DNA of 64,000 nucleotides from positions 2,232,001 to 2,296,000 of the forward strand of contig NZ_CP108394.1 in the NCBI RefSeq assembly GCF_041435215.1, in the 5' to 3' direction. The first letter of the stretch is position 1. The number at the start of each line of letters is the position of its first letter. A program made the translations under genes and the position numbers. Positions 36,637 through 45,276 of the stretch are shown here, one piece after another. The stretch is from Streptomyces sp. NBC_01314. Its GTDB lineage: Bacteria > Actinomycetota > Actinomycetes > Streptomycetales > Streptomycetaceae. The notes beneath the pieces are model-generated. The model saw only the letters and a list, made by a program, of their open reading frames with translations, was not told where the DNA came from and did not search any database.

Positions 36637-37302
36637 ATGACCAGCGTCGAAGAACCGGCACGACCGAACGGGCGCATCCGTGACGCCGCCCGCACCAAGG
36701 CCGAGATCCTCGATGTCGCGAGCAAGGAGTTCGCCCGTTCCGGGTTCGCCGGCGCCCGTGTCGACGAGATCGCCGCCCGGACCCGCACCACGAAGCGGAT
36801 GATCTACTACTACTTCGGCGGCAAGGAGCAGTTGTTCACCGCCGTGCTGGAGCGGGCGTACTCCGTGATCCGGCAGACGGAGCAGGAGCTGGACGTCGAG
36901 CATCTGGACCCGGTCGCGGCCATCCGCCGGCTCGCCGAGGTGACGTTCGACCACCATGAGGCGCACCCCGACTTCATCCGGCTGGTGAGCATCGAGAACA
37001 TCCACGAGGCCGAGCACATCGCCTCCTCCGAGATGCTGGGCAGGATCGGCTCGCCCGCACTGGACGTGATCCGCCGGATCCTGGAGTCGGGCCAGAAGTC
37101 GGGCCTGTTCACGGCCGACGTCGACGCGGTCGACCTGCACGCGATGATCAGCGCCTTCTGCTTCTTCCGCGTCGCCAACCGGCACACCTTCGGCGCCCTC
37201 TTCGGCCGCGACCTGATCGACCCCGGCCGGCGCGAGCACTACCGCCAGATGCTCGGCGACATGGTGATCGCCTACCTGACGGCGGACCGCGCGGCGGTCT
37301 GA
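36637..37302 (+). CDS. TetR-family transcriptional regulator
   Basis: A 221-residue regulator. The HTH spans about residues 18-65 (KAEILDVASKEFARSGFAG, VDEIAARTRTTKRMIYYYF, GGKEQLFTAVLE). The C-terminal domain has HPDFIRLVSIENIHEAEH and AMISAFCFFRVANRHTFG, as in TetR proteins near aromatic-acid genes. It is divergent from aroE with a palindrome between, and a second repeat (TTAACTA pair) precedes the transporter downstream, so it probably controls the quinate/shikimate genes on both sides. Confidence 0.9.
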   Translation: MTSVEEPARPNGRIRDAARTKAEILDVASKEFARSGFAGARVDEIAARTRTTKRMIYYYFGGKEQLFTAVLERAYSVIRQTEQELDVEHLDPVAAIRRLAEVTFDHHEAHPDFIRLVSIENIHEAEHIASSEMLGRIGSPALDVIRRILESGQKSGLFTADVDAVDLHAMISAFCFFRVANRHTFGALFGRDLIDPGRREHYRQMLGDMVIAYLTADRAAV

Positions 37303-37387
37303 GCCCGCACCCTCCCGGCACCAGGCCCTTCGGCACGACCTCTTGACACCCGGGAAACGTCGGCGCACCATCCGTAGCCAACCGCTA

Positions 37388-37410
37388 TTAACTATCCAGT
37401 GCGTTAACTA
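37388..37410. promoter_or_regulatory. TTAACTA direct repeat upstream of the transporter gene
   Basis: TTAACTA occurs at 37388-37394 and 37404-37410, 16 bp apart, in a short AT-rich island about 140-160 bp before the MFS start; TTGACA at 37343-37348 could be the -35 element. Possible site for the adjacent TetR. Confidence 0.4.
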
Positions 37411-37550
37411 GCCGGGTAGCACCCGGCACGGCCGTCCCGCCACCCCCAGGGATCCGGCACCCCTCCCCCCAGCGCCTGCCTCCCCCAGCAGCACCTGCCT
37501 TCCTCCTGCCTCCCTCCGCCTACGGTGGAGATCCCTCGAAGGAGCACGCC

Positions 37551-38891
37551 GTGTCCGTCCCCGCCGCACCTCCGGGCCAGCCCAAGAAGGCCGCCACGGC
37601 CGCCTGGATCGGCAGCGCCCTGGAGTACTACGACTTCTTCATCTACGGCAGCGCCGCCGCCCTGATCTTCCCGACGGTCTTCTTCGACGAGTCCGACCCG
37701 GCCACCGCGACCCTGCTGTCGCTGGGCACCTTCGGTGTCGCGTACGCGGCGCGGCCGATCGGCGCGCTGTTCCTCGGGCACTTCGGCGACCGGCTGGGCC
37801 GCAAGAAGATCATGGTCTTCACGCTGATCCTGATGGGTCTGTCGACGTTCCTGATCGGCTGCCTGCCCACCCGCGACCAGGTCGGCACCCTCGCCCCGGT
37901 CCTCCTGGTGCTCTGCCGTGTCCTGCAGGGCATCTCGGCGGCCGGCGAGCAGGCCAGCGCGAACTCCATGACGCTGGAACACGCGCCGTCGGACCGGCGT
38001 GGCTTCTTCACCAGCTTCACCCTCAGCGGCACCCAGGGCGGGCAGCTGCTCGCCACCCTGGTCTTCATCCCGATCGCCGCGCTCCCCGAGGACCAGCTGC
38101 TGTCCTGGGGCTGGCGCGTCCCGTTCTGGATGAGCATCGCGGTCGCCGTCGTCGGCTACGTCATCCGCCGCACGCTGGAGGAGACCCCGGCCTTCACCCA
38201 GCAGACCGAGTCCGAGGGCGTCGCGAAGCTGCCGCTGGCCATCCTCCTGCGCGAGCACTGGGCGGACGTGCTGCGGGTGATCGCGGGCGCGCTGGTCGCC
38301 TCGGTCTCCACGATCTTCACCGTGTGGGCACTGGCGTACGGCACGAGCGAGTCGGTCGGCCTGTCCCGGTCGTCCATGCTGTGGGTGGGCGCGCTCGCCA
38401 ACCTGGTCGCGCTGGGCGCCATCCCGCTGTGGGCCACGCTCTCGGACCGCGTCGGCCGCCGCCCGGTGTTCGCGATCGGCGCGGCCGGCAGCGCGGTGAT
38501 GATGTTCGTCTACCTGTGGGCGATCTCCACGGGCTCCTACCCGCTGGTCCTGGTCCTCGGCATCGTCACCTTCGGTGTCGTCTACAGCGCGGCCAACGGC
38601 ATCTGGCCCTCCTTCTACGGCGAGATGTTCTCCACCCGGGTCCGTCTGTCCGGCATGGCCATCGGCACCCAGATCGGTTTCGCCGTCGCCGGTTTCGCCG
38701 TCACCTTCGCCGCGCAGATCGCCGGCCCGGACGGCGACGACTGGTTCGCCGTGGCCCTCTTCACCACGGCCCTGTGCATCCCTCCGGTCATCGCCGCGCT
38801 CACCGCCCGTGAGACCCACAAGATCCCGACCGAGCTCCTCGGCGTCCGCACCCCGCGCGAGAAGACCGACCGGGAGCGCGTCGCGGCCTGA
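37551..38891 (+). CDS. MFS metabolite:H+ symporter (MHS family), probable shikimate/quinate or aromatic-acid importer
   Basis: A 446-residue, 12-helix transporter. MHS family marks: the N-terminal WIGSALEYYDFFIYGSAAAL, then ARPIGALFLGHFGDRLGRKK (loop 2-3 motif), GQLLATLVF and a mid-protein repeat LSDRVGRRPVF. The GTG at 37551 follows GAAGGAG. Relatives such as ShiA, ProP and PcaT import shikimate, proline or aromatic acids with protons. The neighbouring aroE, QuiC-like and TetR genes favour quinate, shikimate or protocatechuate as the substrate. Confidence 0.9.
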   Translation: MSVPAAPPGQPKKAATAAWIGSALEYYDFFIYGSAAALIFPTVFFDESDPATATLLSLGTFGVAYAARPIGALFLGHFGDRLGRKKIMVFTLILMGLSTFLIGCLPTRDQVGTLAPVLLVLCRVLQGISAAGEQASANSMTLEHAPSDRRGFFTSFTLSGTQGGQLLATLVFIPIAALPEDQLLSWGWRVPFWMSIAVAVVGYVIRRTLEETPAFTQQTESEGVAKLPLAILLREHWADVLRVIAGALVASVSTIFTVWALAYGTSESVGLSRSSMLWVGALANLVALGAIPLWATLSDRVGRRPVFAIGAAGSAVMMFVYLWAISTGSYPLVLVLGIVTFGVVYSAANGIWPSFYGEMFSTRVRLSGMAIGTQIGFAVAGFAVTFAAQIAGPDGDDWFAVALFTTALCIPPVIAALTARETHKIPTELLGVRTPREKTDRERVAA

Positions 38892-38912
38892 GCCGCGACC
38901 GGGTTCCGCTCC

Positions 38913-38947
38913 GGGTCCCCGGACACCCCCGAGGTGTCCGGGGACCC
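38913..38947 (+). terminator. Terminator after the MHS transporter gene
   Basis: A perfect 15-bp stem GGGTCCCCGGACACC / GGTGTCCGGGGACCC with a 5-nt loop, 22 bp after the stop. Confidence 0.82.
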
Positions 38948-39056
38948 GTGCGTGGCGTCGGGCGGCACGAGCGCGCCCCCGATGCGAGGCCCGCGCAGCT
39001 CAGCGGCATGATGTCCGCATGGCCGCGACAACGCGGCACCACGTCAGGGGGACGTT

Positions 39057-39641
39057 TTGAAGCGCGGCGAGGACCCGTACAGAGCCACCCAGCCGCCATG
39101 GCAGGGGTGGCCTTCGGCCGAGACGAGTCGACGGCGCTGGCAGATCGCCCTGCTCGTCCCGCTCGCCGGCGCGGCGGGGTGCGGGCTGCTGTTCCTGCTC
39201 GGGATCGGCGCGTTCGCACTGCTGCTCATAGTGAGCCGGCTGTCGATCCCCATTCCCGACGGGGAGCCCCTGGCCATGAGCACGGCCGAGGTCACGGGCA
39301 CCTGGGTGGACGGGGAGGGCGGGCGGATAACGCTCAAGGAGAACGGGACGTTCGTCTCGGACAAGGTCTGCGGCGACTTCGACGACAACGATGACGACCA
39401 TTTCGATGACGTCGTCACCCCGGCTCCCGGCGCGGGCAGCTGGGAACACCGCACCGGGGCGGACATCGGGACGGACGGCCAGGTCTCGACGGTCCACATC
39501 ACGTTCACGCCCGACGGGATTCGGGCCCAGTACGAGGCCCGGGGCACGCCCAAGAACCCCGTCCTGTGGACATACATCGGCGATCCCGACGAAGGCGTCC
39601 TGTGCGTACTGGAGCGGGCGGCCGGCCACACCAGCAAGTAG
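39057..39641 (+). CDS. Small single-pass membrane protein of unknown function
   Basis: A 194-residue protein. The first ~27 residues are cytoplasmic (MKRGEDPYRATQPPWQGW), followed by one hydrophobic stretch (~29-60, IALLVPLAGAAGCGLLFLLG onward). The outer part looks like a small beta-barrel or lipocalin-like domain (VTGTWVDGEGGRITLKENG; VSTVHITFTPDGIRAQYEA) with an acidic DFDDNDDDHFDD loop. The TTG at 39057 is preceded by CAGGGGGA. Similar small proteins are frequent in Streptomyces and lack known functions. It is alone on its strand between two terminator-like regions. Confidence 0.72.
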   Translation: MKRGEDPYRATQPPWQGWPSAETSRRRWQIALLVPLAGAAGCGLLFLLGIGAFALLLIVSRLSIPIPDGEPLAMSTAEVTGTWVDGEGGRITLKENGTFVSDKVCGDFDDNDDDHFDDVVTPAPGAGSWEHRTGADIGTDGQVSTVHITFTPDGIRAQYEARGTPKNPVLWTYIGDPDEGVLCVLERAAGHTSK

Positions 39642-39663
39642 ACCGAACAGACGGACCACGAAG

Positions 39664-39700
39664 TAGACACTGTCTACCCATCTTTGGTAGACAGTGTCTA
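39664..39700. promoter_or_regulatory. Long TetR operator overlapping the start codon
   Basis: A perfect 15-bp inverted repeat TAGACACTGTCTACC ... GGTAGACAGTGTCTA (arms 39664-39678 and 39686-39700). Each arm itself contains a TAGACA-N-TGTCTA palindrome, so there are two full sites 24 bp apart. The right arm ends on the A of the ATG of the TetR gene. Autorepression of the TetR-exporter unit is likely. Confidence 0.78.
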
Positions 39701-40278
39701 TGAGCGAGCCGAACACGGGGCTGCGGTCCCGGCTGGTCGATGTCGGGATCGAGTTGGTCACGGCGGAGGGCGTCCAGGCGCTGTCCCTCCGGGAGATCGC
39801 ACGGCGGGCGGGGGTGTCGCACGGGGCACCGCGGCGCTACTTCCCGACCCACCTGGAGCTGCTGTCGGCCATCGCTCGCCGGGGCTTCGAGGAGCTGGCG
39901 GGAAGGGGGATCACCGCGCTCGGGGACGGCAAGGCGAGCCCGCGTGAGCAGATCGCGACGCTGGGGCGCGTGTATCTCGACTTCGCACTCACCCACCGGG
40001 GCATGCACGAACTGATGTTCCGTCACGATCTGTTGGAGAGCAACGAGTTGGGGCTGCGTGACGCCAGCCTGCCGATCTTCTCCCTGCTGGTGGACCTCGT
40101 CGGACGGGCCCGGCCCGACGCCGACGCCCGGCTCGTCGCGGGCGCGTTGCTGGCGAACCTCTACGGCGTCGCCCAGCTGTGGAACTGGGGCAGCCTCCAA
40201 CTCACCACTGGCGCGGACGACTTCACGCCCCTGCTGCACACCGCGCTGGACGCGCACCTGGGGAGCGAGAAACGATGA
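39700..40278 (+). CDS. TetR-family regulator of the adjacent exporter
   Basis: About 192 residues from the ATG at 39700; a GTG at 39694 is an alternative. HTH: RLVDVGIELVTAEGVQALS, LREIARRAGVSHGAPRRYF, then the TetR_C domain (YLDFALTHRGMHELMFRHD; LVAGALLANLYGVAQLWNWG). No Shine-Dalgarno is visible, because the upstream 37 bp are a large palindrome, so translation may be leaderless. The stop overlaps the start of the MFS exporter gene (ATGA), the classic arrangement of a repressor with its efflux pump. Confidence 0.9.
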   Translation: MSEPNTGLRSRLVDVGIELVTAEGVQALSLREIARRAGVSHGAPRRYFPTHLELLSAIARRGFEELAGRGITALGDGKASPREQIATLGRVYLDFALTHRGMHELMFRHDLLESNELGLRDASLPIFSLLVDLVGRARPDADARLVAGALLANLYGVAQLWNWGSLQLTTGADDFTPLLHTALDAHLGSEKR

Positions 40279-41720
40279 CGGCGGCCACGACGGAAGCCGG
40301 CGCCGAACGCGGCGCACCGACCTCCGCGCCGCACCGCCGTCTCACCCTCATGAACAGCGTGCTCGGTGCCGTGATCGTCGCCCTCGACGGAACGGTGCTG
40401 ATGATCGCTCAGCCGACCCTGCGGCGAGACCTGGACGCGTCCCTCACCGAGGTGCAGTGGACCAGCACCGGCTATCTGATCGCGGTGGCGGGGCTGTTGG
40501 TGTTCGCGGGGCGGCTGGGTGACCGGTTCGGGCATCGACGCGTCTTCGCCTGGGGGGTGTTGGGGTTCGGCGCGGCCTCCGCCGGTATCGGGTTCGCGCC
40601 CGATGTGGGCTGGGTGATCGGGTTGCGGGTCGTCCAGGGCGTCTTCGGCGCGCTGCTGCAGCCCGCCACGCTCGGGATGCTGCGGGCCGCGTTCCCGCCC
40701 GACCGGCTGGGAATGCCCATCGCGCTGCGGACCAGCGCCATCGGTGTGGCGGTCGCCGCCGGTCCGCTGGTCGGCGGGGTGCTCGTCGCCCAGCTGGGCT
40801 GGCGGGCAGTGTTCTTCCTCAACGTCGTACCGGCGCTGGGGATGGGCCTGCTGGCGCTGGTGGTGCGCGCCCCGGAGACACCGGACGCGAAGGGGGTTTC
40901 CGGCACCCGCCTCGACCTGCCCGGCGCCGCGCTGCTCGCCGTGTCCCTGGCCGCTCTCGTGCACACCCTGGTCGGGGTGGCGGAGCACGGCTGGACTGCG
41001 ACCGGTGTGCTCGGCCTGCTGATCGCCGCCGCGTCCGCCGCCGCCCTCGTACGGCATGAACGGCGTACCCCGGATCCGCTGTTGCCGCCCGCCCTGCTGG
41101 GCTCGGCCACGGTGGGTGCGGCGCTCGGGGTGCTGGTGGCCGCGTCCGCGGCGATGCTCGGCGCGCTGTTCGTGTGCAGCTTCGTCCTCCAGGACGTACT
41201 CGGCATGGATCCACTGCGCACAAGCCTCGTCGCGCTGCCCGGCGGCGTGATGATGGTGCTCGGGGCGCCGCTGTCGGCCGTACTGCTGCGCCGGTGGGGC
41301 GCCCGTCCCACGGCCCTCACGGGGTCGGCGCTGCTCACCGCCGGGGTCCTGGCGCTGTCCCCGCTCGGCCCGGGATCGTCGACGGTGGTGATCGGGGGCG
41401 GATTCCTGCTGCTGGGGGCCGGTTTCGGCGCGCTGATGGTCACCGCGACCGCCGTCGTCGTACGGCATGCGCCGGCGGAGTCGGCGGGGGTGGCGGGCGG
41501 GCTGCAGCAGACGGCGATGAACGTCGGCCCCACGCTGGGGGTGGCCGTCGCGACCACGCTCATGCCGCTCGGCACGGGTCCCGCGCTGCTGGTCCTGGCC
41601 GGTGTGGCCGCGCTCGGCGCGCCTCTCGCCGTACGAATGCCCCGACCCGCCCGCCCCGCGAGGGATGGAACGCGATCAGTACGGAACGATGAAGACAAGG
41701 ACGATGAACGAGAGCCGTAG
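40275..41720 (+). CDS. MFS multidrug exporter, DHA2 (EmrB/QacA) 14-helix family
   Basis: A 481-residue drug:H+ antiporter. Family motifs: LDGTVLMIAQPTLRRDL in helix 1 (motif D1), GRLGDRFGHRRVF (motif A, ~78), and GVAVAAGPLVGGVLVAQLGW (motif C of exporters, ~157). About 14 hydrophobic helices can be counted. The ATG at 40275 overlaps the TetR stop; the operator palindrome is 0.6 kb upstream. It should expel a toxic compound sensed by TetR; the substrate is not predictable. Confidence 0.92.
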   Translation: MTAATTEAGAERGAPTSAPHRRLTLMNSVLGAVIVALDGTVLMIAQPTLRRDLDASLTEVQWTSTGYLIAVAGLLVFAGRLGDRFGHRRVFAWGVLGFGAASAGIGFAPDVGWVIGLRVVQGVFGALLQPATLGMLRAAFPPDRLGMPIALRTSAIGVAVAAGPLVGGVLVAQLGWRAVFFLNVVPALGMGLLALVVRAPETPDAKGVSGTRLDLPGAALLAVSLAALVHTLVGVAEHGWTATGVLGLLIAAASAAALVRHERRTPDPLLPPALLGSATVGAALGVLVAASAAMLGALFVCSFVLQDVLGMDPLRTSLVALPGGVMMVLGAPLSAVLLRRWGARPTALTGSALLTAGVLALSPLGPGSSTVVIGGGFLLLGAGFGALMVTATAVVVRHAPAESAGVAGGLQQTAMNVGPTLGVAVATTLMPLGTGPALLVLAGVAALGAPLAVRMPRPARPARDGTRSVRNDEDKDDEREP

Positions 41721-41745
41721 GCCGGGCCACCGGAGGAGAACCACC

Positions 41746-42972
41746 ATGGAACGACTGCGCCGAGAGGTCGAGCCGCGCGAGGCGGGCCTCGACCCGAAGA
41801 CCCTGGCCCGTCTGGACACGTACCTGGCCCTTCAGGTCGACGAGGGCCGGCTGCCCGGCTACCTGCTGTCCCTCGCCCGCGGCGGTCGCGTCGCCCACCT
41901 GACGACGTACGGACAGCGCGACCGCAAGGCACGACTCCCCGTCGAGACCGACACGTTGTGGCGGGTCTACTCCATGACGAAACCCGTCACGTCGGTCGCC
42001 GCACTGATACTGATCGAGGAGGGGAAACTGTCGCTCACCGACCCGGTCTCCCGCTACCTCCCGGAATTCACCGAGCCGCGCGTGTACGAGTCCGGTGCGG
42101 GCGCCGACGTCCGGACCCGCCCGGCCGAGCAGCCGATCCTCGTCCGCCATCTGATGACCCACACCTCGGGCCTGACGTTCGGCTTCTACTACGACCACCC
42201 CGTCGACGCGCTCTACCGCGACGCGGGCCTGGAGAACTCCGTACGGCCGGGTGCCGATCTAGCGCAGACGTGCGCCCAGTACGCGCGCCTTCCCCTGCAG
42301 TTCGAGCCGGGCTCGCAGTGGAACTACTCCGTCTCCACCAACGTCCTCGGCCGGATCGTCGAGGTGGTGTCGGGGCAGGCCCTCGACGAGTTCTTCGCCG
42401 AGCGGATCCTCGGCCCGCTCGGCATGACCGACGCGGGCTTCCAGGTCACCCCCGAACAGGGCGGCAGGCTGGCCGAGTTGTACGGCGAGCAGGAGGACGG
42501 CTCGATCGCGCCCGTTCCCGGTCTGCCGCTGCGCGGCCGGCCGCGCTTCCTCTCCGGCAGCGGCGGCCTGGCCGCCACCGCCCGGGACTACCACCGCTTC
42601 GCCGAGTTCCTGCGGCGCCGCGGCGAACTCGACGGCGTACGGCTGCTCTCCGCCGAGTCCGTCGACCTGATGGCCACCAACCAGCTGCCGGGTGGCGCCG
42701 ACATCCACACCCACGGCAGTGCGTTCCACCGGCAGCCGGGCAATGTGGGCGTCGGCTTCGGACTCGGGGTCTCCGTCGTCATCGACCCCTCCGTGACCGA
42801 ATGCCCGTCCTCGTTGGGCACGTTCGGCTGGACCGGCGCCGCGACGACGATCTTCTGGGTGGATCCGCGGCGTGATCTGACCGTTCAGTTCATGACGCAG
42901 GTACGGAGGAGGTCCTCGTTCTCCGTGTATCCGGAGTTGAAGCGGCTGGTGCATGAGGCCGTGGTGGGCTGA
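41746..42972 (+). CDS. Serine hydrolase, class C beta-lactamase family
   Basis: A 408-residue protein of the beta-lactamase/esterase family. The SxxK nucleophile motif is SMTK (~77) in WRVYSMTKPVTSVA; the YxN motif is WNYSVSTNVLGR (~195), and the C-terminal wall has TFGWTGAATTIFWVD (~365). LMTHTSGLTFGFYY is the usual loop before it. No signal peptide. The ATG at 41746 has GGAGGAGA upstream; the frame is open earlier but only overlaps the exporter. It lies 25 bp after the DHA2 gene, so it may hydrolyse the same xenobiotic or ester that the pump exports. Confidence 0.88.
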   Translation: MERLRREVEPREAGLDPKTLARLDTYLALQVDEGRLPGYLLSLARGGRVAHLTTYGQRDRKARLPVETDTLWRVYSMTKPVTSVAALILIEEGKLSLTDPVSRYLPEFTEPRVYESGAGADVRTRPAEQPILVRHLMTHTSGLTFGFYYDHPVDALYRDAGLENSVRPGADLAQTCAQYARLPLQFEPGSQWNYSVSTNVLGRIVEVVSGQALDEFFAERILGPLGMTDAGFQVTPEQGGRLAELYGEQEDGSIAPVPGLPLRGRPRFLSGSGGLAATARDYHRFAEFLRRRGELDGVRLLSAESVDLMATNQLPGGADIHTHGSAFHRQPGNVGVGFGLGVSVVIDPSVTECPSSLGTFGWTGAATTIFWVDPRRDLTVQFMTQVRRRSSFSVYPELKRLVHEAVVG

Positions 42973-43076
42973 GCCCGGTGGCATGACCGCGGGTGGGCAG
43001 GGCTTGTCGCGCCCGCGCGGGGGAGCCGTATATCGGACACACCCCCGCGCTCCCGAACAGGGGCGGACCACACCTC

Positions 43077-44228
43077 CTAGTCGGTCCGCGACCTGAACTC
43101 CACACCGGACTGGGCCAGTTCGGCCAGCCATGTCTCGGATCGCCCGCCTGTTTCCGCCGCGCGGCTGAGGCCCGCCGGCAGTGAGCCGTCCAGGATGTGG
43201 CCCACTCCCAGGGCGAGGGGGCGGGACACCAGGCGGGCCATCGCGCTCTCCTCCTTCGTGCCGACGGTGTCGAGGAGGTAGCGGCCGGACCAGTGCTCGC
43301 CCGAACCTGCCCGCACGTCGAGGGAGACGGCCAGGACGACTCGGTCGCGGTCCGTGTCGGTGGTCGGATAGCGGGCGGCCAACTCCCCCGCCAGCGCGGC
43401 GATGCGCTGGTCGTCGCCGGCTTCCAGCTCCGCGAAGACCGGCGCCCAGGCGGTGAGCCAGCCGTCGAGGCGGAGGGTGCCGCGGACGAAGGTCCTCGGT
43501 TTCCAGGCCGGTGGGAGGCCGTACTGGGCGACGAAGGGGACGCTGTCGCGGTTCGGGTAGGCCTCGAAGGTCTCGCCGTCGATGACATGGGGGCGGGTGG
43601 CCGTCCAGGGACGGTCGGCCGTCGTCTCGGCGCCGTCCTCGATGTAACGGGCGGGCGAGCGAAGGGCGTTGAGCACACCGGCCGGTGCCCAGCTGAAGCG
43701 GTACCTGAAGTCGTTGGGCACGGCCGGGACGCCGCCGCAGTACGAGGTGAGGGTGTAGGAGGCGGCGGTCCGCGGTCCGATCGCCGCGGTCGCCCGAGTG
43801 ATCAGGCTGTGTGCGAAGAGGTGGTCGAGGCCCGGGTCGAGGCCCGCCTCGGTGAGGACGGTGACCCCCGCGGCCCCGGCCGCCGGTACCTGCTCCAGGA
43901 CCGCGTCCGAGACATAGCTGGAGCAGGCGAAGTGGGCCCGCGCCCCGACACATGCGTGAAGCAGCGGGCCGTGCTCCGGGGCCGGGAGCATCGAGACCAC
44001 GATGTCCCCGGGGACCAGCTCGGCCGCCAGTCCCGGCAGCGTGTACGCGCGGGGCTCGGCGCGGTCCGCCAGGCCCAGCGCGGCCAGGGCCCGCCCGGCA
44101 CGCTCCTCGGTGCGGTGCCACAGCCGCACCCGGGCGGCGGTGTCGCACAGCGCCGCCAGGCCGCTGCCCGTGGACAGGCCGGCACCGACCCAGTGGACGG
44201 TACCGCTCGCGGGGACCACCTCGGTCAT
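43077..44228 (-). CDS. Saccharopine dehydrogenase-like (LYS9-type) oxidoreductase
   Basis: A 383-residue protein with an N-terminal Rossmann start (TVHWVGAGLSTGSGLA) and family hallmarks VSMLPAPEHGPLLHACV (~80), HFACSSYVSDAV, TVLTEAGLDPGLDHLFAHS (~125-143) and SYCGGVPAVPNDFRYRFSW. This matches the saccharopine reductase/glutamate-forming branch (saccharopine dehydrogenase C-terminal domain). It is third in a leftward operon after an FAD oxidase and a LYS1-like gene; ATG 44228 lies 7 bp after the LYS1-like stop. It should reversibly join or cleave an amino acid and a semialdehyde, but the pathway here is unknown. Confidence 0.85.
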   Translation of the reverse strand: MTEVVPASGTVHWVGAGLSTGSGLAALCDTAARVRLWHRTEERAGRALAALGLADRAEPRAYTLPGLAAELVPGDIVVSMLPAPEHGPLLHACVGARAHFACSSYVSDAVLEQVPAAGAAGVTVLTEAGLDPGLDHLFAHSLITRATAAIGPRTAASYTLTSYCGGVPAVPNDFRYRFSWAPAGVLNALRSPARYIEDGAETTADRPWTATRPHVIDGETFEAYPNRDSVPFVAQYGLPPAWKPRTFVRGTLRLDGWLTAWAPVFAELEAGDDQRIAALAGELAARYPTTDTDRDRVVLAVSLDVRAGSGEHWSGRYLLDTVGTKEESAMARLVSRPLALGVGHILDGSLPAGLSRAAETGGRSETWLAELAQSGVEFRSRTD

Positions 44229-44235
44229 CGGGCAA

Positions 44236-45276
44236 CTACCTTTCTGTGAGCCCCAGTTCGACGCTCACCTGACGGAATCGGTCCAGGCAGCGGCCCCACG
44301 CCCCGCCGGTCTCGAAGTCCAGCAACTGCGGCAGCAGCGCGGCCGAGAAGTCGGTGCTCGCCTCCCGGGGCAGCAGGGAGGGCAGGTTGTCGATGGCGAT
44401 GAGATCGAGCGGAGGGTGCTCGCGCAGCCGCCGTACGGGGTGGTCCCATTCCGTGGTCGTGTCGTAGACCGGCAGGACGTTCATCGGTGAGCCGACGTCG
44501 ACGGTGACGTCGCAGAGCGTCCTGAGCCCGCGGTCCGGGCCGTCGAGGTCCTTGTCCGTCAGGAAGGGCGGGACCGGGCTGGTCGTCAGAACCGTGTTGA
44601 CCATCAACTCGTGCGCCAGGAGGGCCGGTCGGTCCAGGTCGCGGGTCTCGGCCAGGTCCCAGCAGGTCGGCTCGACGCCCGCCTCGGCGAGCGCCGCGCG
44701 CGCACCCCGGCCGCTGCGGCCCAGGGCGCCGATCACCAGCGCGCTCACGTCACCGGTCGACGCGCGGAGTTCGGCCTCCATCGCCTCCTTGGACGTGGGC
44801 CGCAGTGGGGCCCGCAGGACGCCCCGGTGGTGGAGCACGGCGAGGGCCGCGCCCAGATAGCCGGCCCAGAAGCCGAAGGCGGCGAGCCTGCGTCCCCGGT
44901 CGTCCTCCAGATACTCCAGGTCGAGCAGCGCGCCGCCCCCGGCCGCGAACCTGCGCAGCAGTGTCCCGGCACCGGGCTGCCCCTTGTAGGCGTGCCCGAA
45001 GAAGATATGACGGTGGGTCAGCTCGACCGGCGCGTCGGGTAGTTCCTTCAGGCCCACGATCACCGCTCGCGCCGACGCCGACACCCATGAGCCGGGGTCG
45101 GCGACCTGGCAGCCCGCCTCCTCGTACTCCTCCACGGGGAAGATCCGCTGGGGGGAGTCCTCGACGGTGATCCGTACTCCGCTCCCGACGAGCCGCCGGG
45201 CGTCGGACGGCACGATCGGGGTGCGGCGTTCGGTGGCGCGGGTCTCGTGGCGGAGCCACAAGTGGAGATCGGTCAT
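44236..45276 (-). CDS. Saccharopine dehydrogenase-like (LYS1 / alanine-dehydrogenase fold) protein
   Basis: A 346-residue protein. N-terminal block LWLRHETRATERRTPIVPS (~6-24), then VGLKELPDAPVELTHRHIFF and HAYKGQPGAG (~95) as in yeast Lys1; the cofactor region is ALVIGALGRSGRGARAALAE (~178) and MVNTVLTTSPVPPFL follows. This is the lysine-forming saccharopine dehydrogenase type, an NAD enzyme. The start overlaps the FAD oxidase stop (ATGA). Having LYS1-like and LYS9-like genes side by side in a bacterium suggests a saccharopine-like intermediate is made and split, perhaps in catabolism of a diamino acid or in making an opine-type compound. Confidence 0.85.
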   Translation of the reverse strand: MTDLHLWLRHETRATERRTPIVPSDARRLVGSGVRITVEDSPQRIFPVEEYEEAGCQVADPGSWVSASARAVIVGLKELPDAPVELTHRHIFFGHAYKGQPGAGTLLRRFAAGGGALLDLEYLEDDRGRRLAAFGFWAGYLGAALAVLHHRGVLRAPLRPTSKEAMEAELRASTGDVSALVIGALGRSGRGARAALAEAGVEPTCWDLAETRDLDRPALLAHELMVNTVLTTSPVPPFLTDKDLDGPDRGLRTLCDVTVDVGSPMNVLPVYDTTTEWDHPVRRLREHPPLDLIAIDNLPSLLPREASTDFSAALLPQLLDFETGGAWGRCLDRFRQVSVELGLTER

